The notes beneath the pieces are model-generated. The model saw only the letters and a program-made list of their open reading frames with translations, was not told the origin of the DNA and made no database searches. Both the position numbers and the translations under genes were made by a program. Below are positions 56,593 to 64,000 of a DNA stretch of 64,000 nucleotides, piece after piece (position 1 is the first letter of the stretch; each line of letters opens with the position of its first letter). This DNA is from JAHJDS01 sp964569795 (GTDB lineage Bacteria; Desulfobacterota; Desulfarculia; Desulfarculales; JAHJDS01), in the NCBI GenBank assembly GCA_964569795.1, contig CAZMVB010000016.1, forward strand, positions 1 to 64,000, given 5' to 3'.

Positions 56593-58191
56593 TCATCCCT
56601 TGGGCGTGACCTCGACCACCCGGCCCTGAAACATGTCCACCACCTCGCCCACCCGGGGGTCGGCCTCGACCCGGCGGATCGGGTCCTCGGCCCCCGCTTG
56701 GTCCGCATCGGCGGCTTCCTCCCACTGCAGGGTCAGGGGACGCCCGCCGCACCGGGAGAGCAGCTCGTTCAACCGGGCCTTGACCTCGGGGCGCTCCAGT
56801 TCCCGGGCGGAAAGCTTATTGGCCGGCCGGGCCAGGCGGACCGTCCGCTCGCCGATCTCCAGCACCCGGCTGTCCTCCAGACCGGCCTTGACCACGACCC
56901 CGACCTCGTCCCGAGCCGCCTCCAGAAAGGCCGGCCACCAGTTTTCGGCCGGGGCCGGTATTTCCGGCGACGGCGGGGGCAGGGCGCACGGTTCGCCCCC
57001 GGCCGGGGCGGACGCGGCCGGGCCCACCGGGACCTCGGGCGCCTCCTGGCCCAGTTCCCGCATCCGGCTCAAGATGTCGTCCAGGGGCAATATCGGCGGC
57101 AGCGAGGTTATTTTTAGAATACTCATCTCGACCGCCAGCCGGGGATGGGCCGTGTAACGCAGGCTTTCCTCGCCGGCCAGCAACCCGTCCACGATCTGCA
57201 ATAAATCCTCGAGGCCGACCCGGCCGGCCTGCTCGGACAGACCCGCCAGTTCATCCTCGGTCAACTGCAGGGACTCGCCCGGATGGGACAGGACCTTGAC
57301 CAGCATCATCCGCCGGAAATGACCCAGCAGCGACCCGAAAAAGGTCTTCATCTCCACGCCGAACCGGAAGGCCTCGTCCACCGCGGCCAGCCCGGTCTCG
57401 GCGTCCCGGTTGACGATCGCCCCGGCCAGCCTGAACACCACCTCGGCCCCGATCAGGCCCAGGGCCTCGGCCGCCTGGTCCGGGCCCAGGGACTCGCCGG
57501 CAAAGCTCAGCATCTGGTCGAACAACGACAGGGAGTCGCGGACCGAGCCCTCGGCCTCGCGGGCCAGAAGCCGCAGGGTCGCCTCGGGCACGGCCACCTT
57601 TTCCTCGGCCGCGATCCGCCCCAGCAGCTCGATCAGCAGGGTCACCGGGACCCGCTTGAAGTCGTGCCGCTGGCACCGCGACAGGATGGTCACCGGCACC
57701 TTGTGGGGCTCGGTGGTGGCCATGATAAAGGTCACGTGCGGCGGCGGCTCCTCCAGAGTCTTCAGCAGGGCGTTGAATGCCTCCCGGGTGAGCATGTGGA
57801 CTTCGTCGATGATGATCACCTTGCGCCGGGCCCGGGCGGGCAGGTAGCGGATGTTCTCCCGCAGCTCCCGAATCTCGTCAATGCCCCGGTTGCTGGCCCC
57901 GTCGATCTCGATCACGTCCACCGACGTCCCGGCCCGGATGTCCAGGCACTCGGGGCAGTGGTCGCAGGGGGTGACCACCGGGCCGTCGCCGCCCTCGACG
58001 CAGTTCAGGCACTTGGCCAGGATCCGGGCGACCGAGGTCTTGCCCACCCCCCGGGCCCCGGCGAACAGAAAGGCGTGGGCCAGGCGATCGTTCTCGATGG
58101 CCCCGATCAGGGTCCGGGTGACGTGATCCTGCCCGACGACCTGGTCAAAAGTCTGGGGTCGCCAGCGCCGGGCCAGCACTTGGTAAGACAT
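56593..58191 (-). CDS. dnaX: DNA polymerase III subunits gamma/tau
   Basis: DnaX loads the sliding clamp. The 532-residue protein has MSYQVLARRWRPQTFDQVVGQ, Walker A GARGVGKTSVA, the zinc module CLNC with CDHCPEC, Walker B IIDEVHMLTREAFNALLKTLEEPP, and SRCQRHDFKR. The C-terminal extension corresponds to the shorter tau-type region. It starts the dnaX-ybaB-recR-nudL unit. Confidence 0.97.
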   Translation of the reverse strand: MSYQVLARRWRPQTFDQVVGQDHVTRTLIGAIENDRLAHAFLFAGARGVGKTSVARILAKCLNCVEGGDGPVVTPCDHCPECLDIRAGTSVDVIEIDGASNRGIDEIRELRENIRYLPARARRKVIIIDEVHMLTREAFNALLKTLEEPPPHVTFIMATTEPHKVPVTILSRCQRHDFKRVPVTLLIELLGRIAAEEKVAVPEATLRLLAREAEGSVRDSLSLFDQMLSFAGESLGPDQAAEALGLIGAEVVFRLAGAIVNRDAETGLAAVDEAFRFGVEMKTFFGSLLGHFRRMMLVKVLSHPGESLQLTEDELAGLSEQAGRVGLEDLLQIVDGLLAGEESLRYTAHPRLAVEMSILKITSLPPILPLDDILSRMRELGQEAPEVPVGPAASAPAGGEPCALPPPSPEIPAPAENWWPAFLEAARDEVGVVVKAGLEDSRVLEIGERTVRLARPANKLSARELERPEVKARLNELLSRCGGRPLTLQWEEAADADQAGAEDPIRRVEADPRVGEVVDMFQGRVVEVTPKG

Positions 58192-58343
58192 GGCTGATGA
58201 TTATCACACCGCCTGCTCAAAGGCAAGTTCATTCCGCTGAAAACAATGGTGATTATTAAATATATCTTCTAGTTACATGTCTGGAGGATGGTCCGGTACC
58301 TTAGCCCGGTCTGGGGCGCTCGGCGGTCGCGATCCGGGCCGTT

Positions 58344-58661
58344 TCAGCCCAGGTCCTTCATCAGATCCTTCAACATCCGGTCGGCCACCTGCCGGGCATC
58401 CACCTCATAGGTGCCCTGGTCCACCCGGGCCTTGATCTCGGCCACCATCTCGGAGCGGGAATCGGGCGCGGCGGCGGCCGTCTCCCGGGCCTTGGCCACC
58501 TCGCGTGACGTCGAGGAGAGCTCGACCTTGTCGCCGCCCTGACGGGCGACCTGGTCCTGCTGCTCCAGACGTCTCCGCTGCTCCGCCTCCTTGGCCGCGG
58601 CGGTGTCCTTGTGGTTGCTGACCTGGACCTGCTGGGGCCCGTATGTGTCAGAAACCTTCAT
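58344..58661 (-). CDS. flgM: Anti-sigma-28 factor FlgM
   Basis: FlgM holds FliA (sigma-28) until the flagellar hook is complete. The 105-residue protein has the FlgM pattern DKVELSSTSREVAKARE, followed by the C-terminal sigma-binding helix MVAEIKARVDQGTYEVDARQVADRML. It lies 14 bp downstream of the gene for its partner-like protein and shares its sigma-28 promoter. No other flagellar genes are in the window. Confidence 0.92.
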   Translation of the reverse strand: MKVSDTYGPQQVQVSNHKDTAAAKEAEQRRRLEQQDQVARQGGDKVELSSTSREVAKARETAAAAPDSRSEMVAEIKARVDQGTYEVDARQVADRMLKDLMKDLG

Positions 58662-58674
58662 TCAACCTCTCGTC

Positions 58675-59106
58675 TCAGACCATGTTGCGGTCAATGGTCC
58701 TGGAAATGATTTGATACAGCCGATCGGTCAGCCGGGTCGAGTCCTCGGCCGTGAGCATGGCCGCCACCTCGCCCGTGTCGGGCTTGACCACCACAAAGGT
58801 CAGTTGCCCGGTCTGCTCGTCCTCGATCACGTCCAGGGGGTAACCCACCTCCTCGGACAGCTGGTCGAGGGCCTGGCGTTCCACGCCCTTTTCCAGTCCC
58901 GGCTGATGCGTGGTCAGGTTGTCCACGATCTGACCGGCGATGGTCTCGATCACCGACCGACGCCTGACCTCGGCCGTGAGCTTGACCTGATCGGTCAACT
59001 CGGGAGGAATCGCCTGCGTCCGGCTCGACCGCAGGCGTCGCCCGCGGGACACCTGACGGCCGTACGTCCGCATGACATCACGGACGTTATGCGTCGTGAC
59101 GGTCAT
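58675..59106 (-). CDS. FlgM-associated protein (DVU0524-type)
   Basis: The 143-residue protein (VTTHNVRDVMRTYGRQVSRG, PPELTDQVKLTAEVRRRSVIETIAGQIVDNL) resembles the Desulfovibrio-type protein found beside flgM. Its function is unknown; it may modulate FlgM or chaperone flagellar export. ATG at 59106 follows AGAGGAG nine bases upstream. Expression from a sigma-28 promoter is indicated below. Confidence 0.8.
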   Translation of the reverse strand: MTVTTHNVRDVMRTYGRQVSRGRRLRSSRTQAIPPELTDQVKLTAEVRRRSVIETIAGQIVDNLTTHQPGLEKGVERQALDQLSEEVGYPLDVIEDEQTGQLTFVVVKPDTGEVAAMLTAEDSTRLTDRLYQIISRTIDRNMV

Positions 59107-59131
59107 GGCGTTCCACTCCTCTACGATTATA

Positions 59132-59159
59132 TTATCGGCACCCCCTTTCCCAAACTTGA
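59132..59159 (-). promoter_or_regulatory. Sigma-28 (FliA) promoter for the flgM pair
   Basis: On the minus strand TCAAGTTT (59159-59152) and GCCGATAA (59139-59132) are separated by 12 bp, close to the FliA consensus TAAAGTTT-N11-GCCGATAA. It lies about 26 bp before the first ATG, and the genes it would drive include the sigma-28 inhibitor. Confidence 0.75.
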
Positions 59160-59298
59160 GGCTTTTCACCCCGCATCTGGGTGGTTTTTACCGCCGGCCG
59201 GCGGCTTCGGGCTTGGCGATCGGCCTGCGGTCCCGTCCGGGCCAATATCGCCAAAATGTTGCCCGAACCGGGTTCTCGTGCTATTGTATATTCAGGGG

Positions 59299-59814
59299 AT
59301 GGGGGAGGTCAATGACCTCCGCCGGGTTTTTGTTGAAAACGGGGCCGGGACCGTGACCGAAAGCGTCACGAAAATCTCTCCGGTTCGGACTGTCGAGGCC
59401 TGGAGCAAACTGTCGGCCCAGGTCAGGCGGATGCAGTTTTCCGCCGAACAGCGGCAGCGCCGGCGGAGCCCCCTGACCATCCTCCGTCAGACCACCCGGG
59501 TCGATCTGGACGACCGCCAGGTCTCCCTGGACGACGGCCGAACCCGGATCGAGGCCCGGGCCCGGCACCTGGAGCTGGTCCAGGTCCAGGAACGGATCAC
59601 CGGCGATTCCCGGAAAATCTTCAACAGGCTGATCGAATATTCCCCGGCTTCCGCTCCCGAGGCCGGGTTTTACGCCCCGGTGCCGCGCTCCTCGGACCTG
59701 TCCGGCCCGGGTCCCATGACCAAAAATTCGGCCCGGTCCTCGGCGGCCGCCTACCAGAGGGCCGGCCTGTTACCCGCCGACCCACCCGGGGCCCAGGTCA
59801 ATCTGATGGCCTGA
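59299..59814 (+). CDS. Hypothetical protein near flgM
   Basis: The 171-residue reading frame (GEVNDLRRVFVENGAG, VEAWSKLSAQVRRMQFSAEQRQRRRSPLTI) is basic, has no membrane segment, and lies divergent to the flgM pair. I do not recognise the family. The start is uncertain: the ATG at 59299 is spaced from AGGGG, but GTG codons within the first 30 residues are possible. A flagellar link is only by position. Confidence 0.55.
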   Translation: MGEVNDLRRVFVENGAGTVTESVTKISPVRTVEAWSKLSAQVRRMQFSAEQRQRRRSPLTILRQTTRVDLDDRQVSLDDGRTRIEARARHLELVQVQERITGDSRKIFNRLIEYSPASAPEAGFYAPVPRSSDLSGPGPMTKNSARSSAAAYQRAGLLPADPPGAQVNLMA

Positions 59815-59943
59815 GCCATAAGCCATTCAGGATCTTAGATTGAATCGTAAGCGATTTTTTCGTGGCATCAGACCTGGATAACCACCGGTCATAACCTCCC
59901 AAACACAAGGCCCTGTGACCGAGTCAGGACCAAGGAGACGATC

Positions 59944-60630
59944 ATGCACGGCCAAACAGAGACCTCCAATGCCCCTCGCCTGACCTGCTACCTGATTCAC
60001 CTCTTGTTCCTGGCCCTCGTGGCCTGGATTTATTTTGGCGGCGGCAGTGAAGTCATCACCGGATGGCTCGGCCTGGGGGGCAGGGGCCAAGGGAATTCGG
60101 TACGGCGCCTGGCCCTGTTCGGTTTCAGTCTGGTCCTGTTTCTGAGACTGGGCCTGACGGAGTTCTACCTGCTCCGGCGTAAATTCGGCTGGTCGGAACT
60201 CGGGGGAGTGGTGATGGCCCTGTTTTGCTACCAGGTCGTGTTTGCCCTGCTCGGGGCAGGGGAGGCCAGGCCCCTGGGCGTGGTGGACCTGGTGGCCATC
60301 GCCATATTCCTCGTCGGGAGCGGCCTCAACACCGGCTCTGAATTGCAACGCAAAAAATTCAAGGACAAGCCCGAAAATCAGGGCGTCCTGTACACCCGGG
60401 GTTTATTCAAATATGCTCGCCATATCAATTACTTCGGTGATGCCCTGTGGGTGATTGGCTGGGCCATGCTGACCCGCAACGTCTGGTCTTTCATAATCCC
60501 GTTGTGCCTGGTGGCGATGTTCATCTTCATGTTCATCCCCTCGTTATCCAAATATTTAAGGGGCCGGTACGGCGAGCAATACGAGATCTGGGCCCACAAG
60601 ACAAAGGCGTTCATACCATACATCTACTGA
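59944..60630 (+). CDS. DUF1295/isoprenylcysteine methyltransferase-like membrane protein
   Basis: The 228-residue protein has about six hydrophobic helices and the conserved C-terminal region of the DUF1295/ICMT-like group: GVLYTRGLFKYARHINYFGD and a final RYGEQYEIWAHKTKAFIPYI. Relatives reduce steroid-like or methylate isoprenoid lipids; the substrate is unknown. GGAGACGATC precedes the ATG. Confidence 0.88.
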   Translation: MHGQTETSNAPRLTCYLIHLLFLALVAWIYFGGGSEVITGWLGLGGRGQGNSVRRLALFGFSLVLFLRLGLTEFYLLRRKFGWSELGGVVMALFCYQVVFALLGAGEARPLGVVDLVAIAIFLVGSGLNTGSELQRKKFKDKPENQGVLYTRGLFKYARHINYFGDALWVIGWAMLTRNVWSFIIPLCLVAMFIFMFIPSLSKYLRGRYGEQYEIWAHKTKAFIPYIY

Positions 60631-60792
60631 CCGGTGAGAACAGGCGGCTCCCGACCGGCGGCTGACCCGCCCGGGGCCCAGGCCACACCCGGCCTTATTT
60701 TCGATTAATTAATTTACAACGGTTGCGTTGGCGGCTGTGGGTTGGCCGGTAATTCAGGTGGCCGACTGTAGGTATTTTGTTATAGTTGCTGA

Positions 60793-62034
60793 ATGACCCG
60801 CCTGGAAAAGACTGCCTCGTTCCTGGGGCTGAACCGGGGCATGGTCGGGATGCTGGCCATGGTGGTCCTGGTCGGCCTGGGCGAGAAGATGGCCGAACGT
60901 TTTTTGCCGGTCTATCTGATGGCCCTGGGCGGCGGGGCCGTGTCCGTGGGTCTTCTAAATGGCCTGGACAACCTGCTGTCCGCCCTGTACTCGTTTCCGG
61001 GCGGGTATCTGTCCGATCGGCTGGGGTACAAGCGGGCCCTGCTGGTCTTCAACCTGATGGCCATGGCCGGGTTCAGCCTGGTGATCGTGGTGCCCACCTG
61101 GTGGGCGGTCATCGTCGGCGCGGCCCTGTTCATGTCCTGGACGGCCATTTCCCTGCCGGCGACCATGAGCCTGGTGGCCCGGGTCTTGCCCACCAACAAG
61201 CGGACCATGGGCGTGTCCATGCATTCCCTGGTCCGGCGCCTGCCCATGGCCCTGGGCCCGATGCTGGGCGGGCTGTCCATCGTCCTGTTCGGCACCCGGA
61301 CCGGGGTGCGCCTGGCCTTTGTGGCGGCCTTGATCCTGGCCGTGGTCGCGCTCATTCTGCAACAGAAATTGATCGCGAACGATGCCGAGCGCGACAAGGC
61401 CGTTGCCAAACCGACCTTCAACCTGCGCCGGTCGTTGCACCTGATCAATCCATCGCTCAGGAGGCTGTTGCTCTCTGACATCCTGATCAGATTTTGCGAG
61501 CAGATCCCTTACGCCTTTGTGGTCATCTGGTGCATGCAGGTTATTTCGTCCCCGGTGAACGCCTTTCAGTTCGGGGTCCTGACGGCCATCGAGATGTTCA
61601 CCGCCCTGCTGATCTACATCCCGGTGGCCCATTTCGCGGACCGGGGGGCCAAGAAGCCTTTCGTGGTGATTACCTTCGTGTTTTTCACCCTGTTTCCGCT
61701 GGCCCTGCTGTTCAGCCGGTCGTTTCCGCTCCTGGCGGCGGCCTTCGTGCTCCGGGGCCTCAAGGAATTCGGCGAGCCGACCCGCAAGACCCTGATCATG
61801 AACCTGGCCCCCGAGGGGGCCAAGGCGGCGACCTTCGGCCTGTACTATCTGCTCCGCGACACGGTCGTATCCGTGGCCGCCTTTGGCGGCTCGTTTTTAT
61901 GGATGATCTCGCCCACGGCCAATTTCCTGACCGCCTTTGCCTGCGGGGTACTGGGGACACTATTCTTTGCCCTCAAGGGCAAGGAGGTGGATGTGGGAAG
62001 CGGGCCAGTGGCCCAGGTGCCTGGTCGTGATTGA
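60793..62034 (+). CDS. Major facilitator superfamily transporter
   Basis: The 413-residue protein has about 12 hydrophobic helices and the MFS loop motif GYLSDRLGYKRA between helices 2 and 3. The segment VARVLPTNKRTMGVSMHSLVRR matches the drug/sugar-type families. The substrate is unknown. A ribosome-binding site is weak. It faces the AT-rich DUF4238 gene in convergent orientation. Confidence 0.9.
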   Translation: MTRLEKTASFLGLNRGMVGMLAMVVLVGLGEKMAERFLPVYLMALGGGAVSVGLLNGLDNLLSALYSFPGGYLSDRLGYKRALLVFNLMAMAGFSLVIVVPTWWAVIVGAALFMSWTAISLPATMSLVARVLPTNKRTMGVSMHSLVRRLPMALGPMLGGLSIVLFGTRTGVRLAFVAALILAVVALILQQKLIANDAERDKAVAKPTFNLRRSLHLINPSLRRLLLSDILIRFCEQIPYAFVVIWCMQVISSPVNAFQFGVLTAIEMFTALLIYIPVAHFADRGAKKPFVVITFVFFTLFPLALLFSRSFPLLAAAFVLRGLKEFGEPTRKTLIMNLAPEGAKAATFGLYYLLRDTVVSVAAFGGSFLWMISPTANFLTAFACGVLGTLFFALKGKEVDVGSGPVAQVPGRD

Positions 62035-62165
62035 AGCGGTAAGTTCTTTATCGTCGTAAGAACGTGCGGAAATGTTACCAGAATGCCCATGCCAGGTAGG
62101 CAGTTGGATTTGTAGGCTTAATGATGAAAAGCTGATTAATCAGTGGGCCACGCCTGAGAACTAGT

Positions 62166-63263
62166 TCATTTTCCTCCAGGTAAGTTCTTCAGTTGAATAA
62201 TTCCTCCGCCTTCACTGTGGTTTTTAGTAAAACTAATCTCGAAAGCGGGTTCCTTCCCTTTTTGTCTCTGCACCATTCGATTTATTTTTTCTGATTTGGT
62301 TGGTCCAAATACAAAACGGTTACTGGCCCTGGCCGTTCTTCGGTTTATTGTCTTTATAATTTGGTTGTCGGGTTTTGAATACCTCGTTGTTGGCTCCTCA
62401 TTGTCCCAAATTGCCAGCATTCCCAATTCCTTAGAAATTGGAAAAGACAGCCTCAGGGAATTATGAGCAATACCGTAGCTAAGAGTTGATTTTTGTTCAC
62501 CTGGCGGCAAGTCATAGGAAATAGGATTGTCAGAGGTAACATATTTGTGTTGAGGCGTGGCTGGGACAAAGTACCAGGACATACCAAGTAGTAAAAAACC
62601 AATATGGCCGGCAGAATAGGCCATTGAAACCAAACTGAGCGCCGGACTTGGTTTTATTTTGTATTTACTTTCGTCAAGAATAAATTCCCGCAACTCTTCG
62701 TATTCAATATCGGATTCTGGCTTCTCTTCTTTCTTATATTGTTCGCGTGCTTGTCTCAATGCGTCTGGATTCTCTGCCAAGGCCATTAAAAAATATTTTG
62801 CCGCTTCAGATGCGAACTCCTCTACTCTGTTACGGTAAGTGGGCACCCTGGTAATTAAAAAACCCATGAACAAAGCCATGACAGCTTTATCCGATGGCGT
62901 TATTTCTTCTAATTTTCCAAATTTCTTTAATACATTTCCAGCATCACCTTCTAATACTTCGAAAGTGTTTTCGAAAGCATCTGTGTCCTTTTGCCCGCCT
63001 TCACGCATGAACGAATAGTATCCGATCCGCAAACCTGTTTTGTGAGGGGGTGCTGCTACAATTTTATTTCCCCCTTTCTCGTAAACCCAAAGAATATTGC
63101 TACGTCGTGGGTCCGTAAAACCTTTCAAATATGATGCGGGTATGTAGTGATGTTTCTTCTTTTTTTGCGTGGGAATTTCTTTCTCTAGAAGACCAATAAG
63201 GCGACTATACAATCTTTCACATATAGAATCATAAGCCTTAAATAGTTCAAATGGATGTGCCAA
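62166..63263 (-). CDS. DUF4238 family protein, AT-rich
   Basis: The 365-residue protein has the DUF4238 landmarks HHYIPASYLKGF near residue 40, a helical middle (FLITRVPTYRNRVEEF) and YVTSDNPISY. DUF4238 proteins are common near mobile and defence genes, but their function is unknown. Its base composition is much lower in GC than the chromosome around it. The start appears to be TTG at 63263, with GGAGAAG five bases upstream and no ATG in the first 40 codons. Confidence 0.85.
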   Translation of the reverse strand: MAHPFELFKAYDSICERLYSRLIGLLEKEIPTQKKKKHHYIPASYLKGFTDPRRSNILWVYEKGGNKIVAAPPHKTGLRIGYYSFMREGGQKDTDAFENTFEVLEGDAGNVLKKFGKLEEITPSDKAVMALFMGFLITRVPTYRNRVEEFASEAAKYFLMALAENPDALRQAREQYKKEEKPESDIEYEELREFILDESKYKIKPSPALSLVSMAYSAGHIGFLLLGMSWYFVPATPQHKYVTSDNPISYDLPPGEQKSTLSYGIAHNSLRLSFPISKELGMLAIWDNEEPTTRYSKPDNQIIKTINRRTARASNRFVFGPTKSEKINRMVQRQKGKEPAFEISFTKNHSEGGGIIQLKNLPGGK

Positions 63264-64000
63264 AAAGTCTTCTCCAACTAAGGAATTTCATAAATCTTTT
63301 TCGTCCGAATCGGGTTAGGTTAGGCACCTGGGGCCACCACTCGGGTTCTGGTCGAAATAGGTCAGTCGAAATAGGCCAACTGTATCACGCAGACTGGATC
63401 ACTACGTCGAAATCAAACAAAATCCATTTCAATATATTATGTTACAGCGAAGTGTATCTTGTCAAGCCTCGTATCGGGCTAGGCTTTTCAACTCATCTCG
63501 GACTACTTTCTATGAAGGGCGAGGCATCTCCTTATCACTATTTATTAAGGAATAGGAGTTTCCAATGTTTCGGGGGACTTCGTCCAGTCCCCCGGGCCCC
63601 CTAGGACCAGAGGGGCCTCCCCGGCGAGGCCCCTCTGGACTCCCCCGCCGCTTAGGGGAAACTGTTTTCCCCTAAGAACCCCTACAAACACCATCGACTG
63701 TGCCTGATTAATCGGGGTCGGCACGCATCGCTCTGCGTCTCGAACAGACCCTGTCCGCGCTGCGTAATAAAGCGGTATGACGCAGCGCGAAGACGGCTTT
63801 TCTTTGCGCTATGTTCCGCCTGTGGCGGAACAGATGGGCCGCCGGAGTCGCAACGCGGCCCGGCGGCTGGGGGCCTGACTTGAGCGGATAGCCAGACGTC
63901 TTGACCGGAGGCGAAGGGTTTTCGGCGCGGCCAGAGGGCCGCAGGCCCGGCGTCGCGACGAAAACCTGGGCCGGAGGGAATCACGTCTGGCGGTGTTGGA
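63264..64000. other. Hairpin-dense non-coding terminal region
   Basis: I see no convincing protein gene to the window edge. The first 300 bases are AT-rich and belong to the DUF4238 insert. From 63571 strong stem-loops follow: 9 bp at 63571-63594, 12 bp at 63607-63638, 11 bp at 63651-63676, 10 bp at 63756-63789, 9 bp at 63812-63832, and a nested structure at 63892-63990 with arms CCAGACGT/ACGTCTGG, GGTTTTCG/CGAAAACC and GCGGCC/GGCCGC. Base composition turns GC-rich after about 63590. Confidence 0.7.

Noticed and set aside
63310..63330. Integron attC-like core sites (GTTAGGT and GTTAGGC)
   Set aside because: The matching inverse core and the typical paired arms are missing, and no integrase is seen in the window.
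63682..63984. Protein gene of 100 codons near the right end on the minus strand
   Set aside because: It crosses several strong hairpins, has no ribosome-binding site and no recognisable sequence.

Overview
The window is a GC-rich chromosomal segment from an anaerobic or oxygen-sensitive bacterium, most likely a member of the Desulfobacterota (former Deltaproteobacteria). Supporting signs are rubrerythrin and desulfoferrodoxin beside a PerR-like Fur regulator, an ADP-forming acetyl-CoA synthetase pair, a GrdB-family selenoprotein read through an in-frame UGA, a Desulfovibrio-type protein paired with FlgM, and two-component signalling that uses sigma-54. I did not identify the species.

Layout. 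1-6777: a partial secreted protein, then rarA, a stand-alone pyruvate-kinase C-domain protein, pgi, a membrane histidine kinase and its NtrC-type regulator. 6778-8301: a long non-coding stretch with a consensus sigma-54 promoter, a candidate small RNA, and an EF-hand protein with 18-residue repeats. 8627-19714: glyA, then a minus-strand housekeeping block (radical SAM, rplU, rpmA, obgE, proB, nadD, rsfS, gpmI, M48 protease) with several stop/start overlaps. 19864-34150: LOG protein, an unusual PolX, an AT-rich zinc-ribbon gene, fusA, an isochorismatase-type hydrolase, a Kef-type antiporter, an amidohydrolase, a membrane M48 protease, a DUF2284 protein, an AsmA-like protein and a YedK-type protein. 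34361-42914: a large PAS hybrid kinase, an AT-rich island with a zinc-hook AAA ATPase that is probably a defence nuclease, an acyl-CoA dehydrogenase and a carboxymuconolactone-decarboxylase-like protein. 43095-46879: glycosyltransferase, the oxidative-stress locus, an amidohydrolase remnant and a PAS-only protein. 47036-54704: an EAL-HDOD protein, the acetyl-CoA synthetase pair, the selenoprotein, a tandem array of about 111-bp hairpin repeats containing a 100-N gap, tRNA-Pro, and an HD-GYP/bacteriohemerythrin pair. 54952-58191: the recombination/replication block nudL, recR, ybaB, dnaX. 58344-62034: flgM with its partner, a small unknown gene, a DUF1295 protein and an MFS transporter. 62166-64000: an AT-rich DUF4238 gene and a hairpin-dense non-coding end.

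How the genes may work together. Oxygen and redox defence is concentrated at 43.9-45.7 kb, where a Fur/PerR-type operator lies over the promoter of the regulator gene. Oxygen or iron sensing by bacteriohemerythrin appears to be coupled to an HD-GYP c-di-GMP phosphodiesterase at 53-54.7 kb. Amino-acid or acyl-CoA energy metabolism may link the selenoprotein with the ADP-forming ligase.

Three AT-rich single-gene insertions (22.3-23.2, 37.5-40.3 and 62.1-63.6 kb) stand out from the GC-rich background and look horizontally acquired. The least explained structures are the hairpin repeat array at 52.0-52.7 kb, the sigma-54-linked RNA candidate at 7.2 kb and the hairpin cluster at 63.6-64.0 kb.
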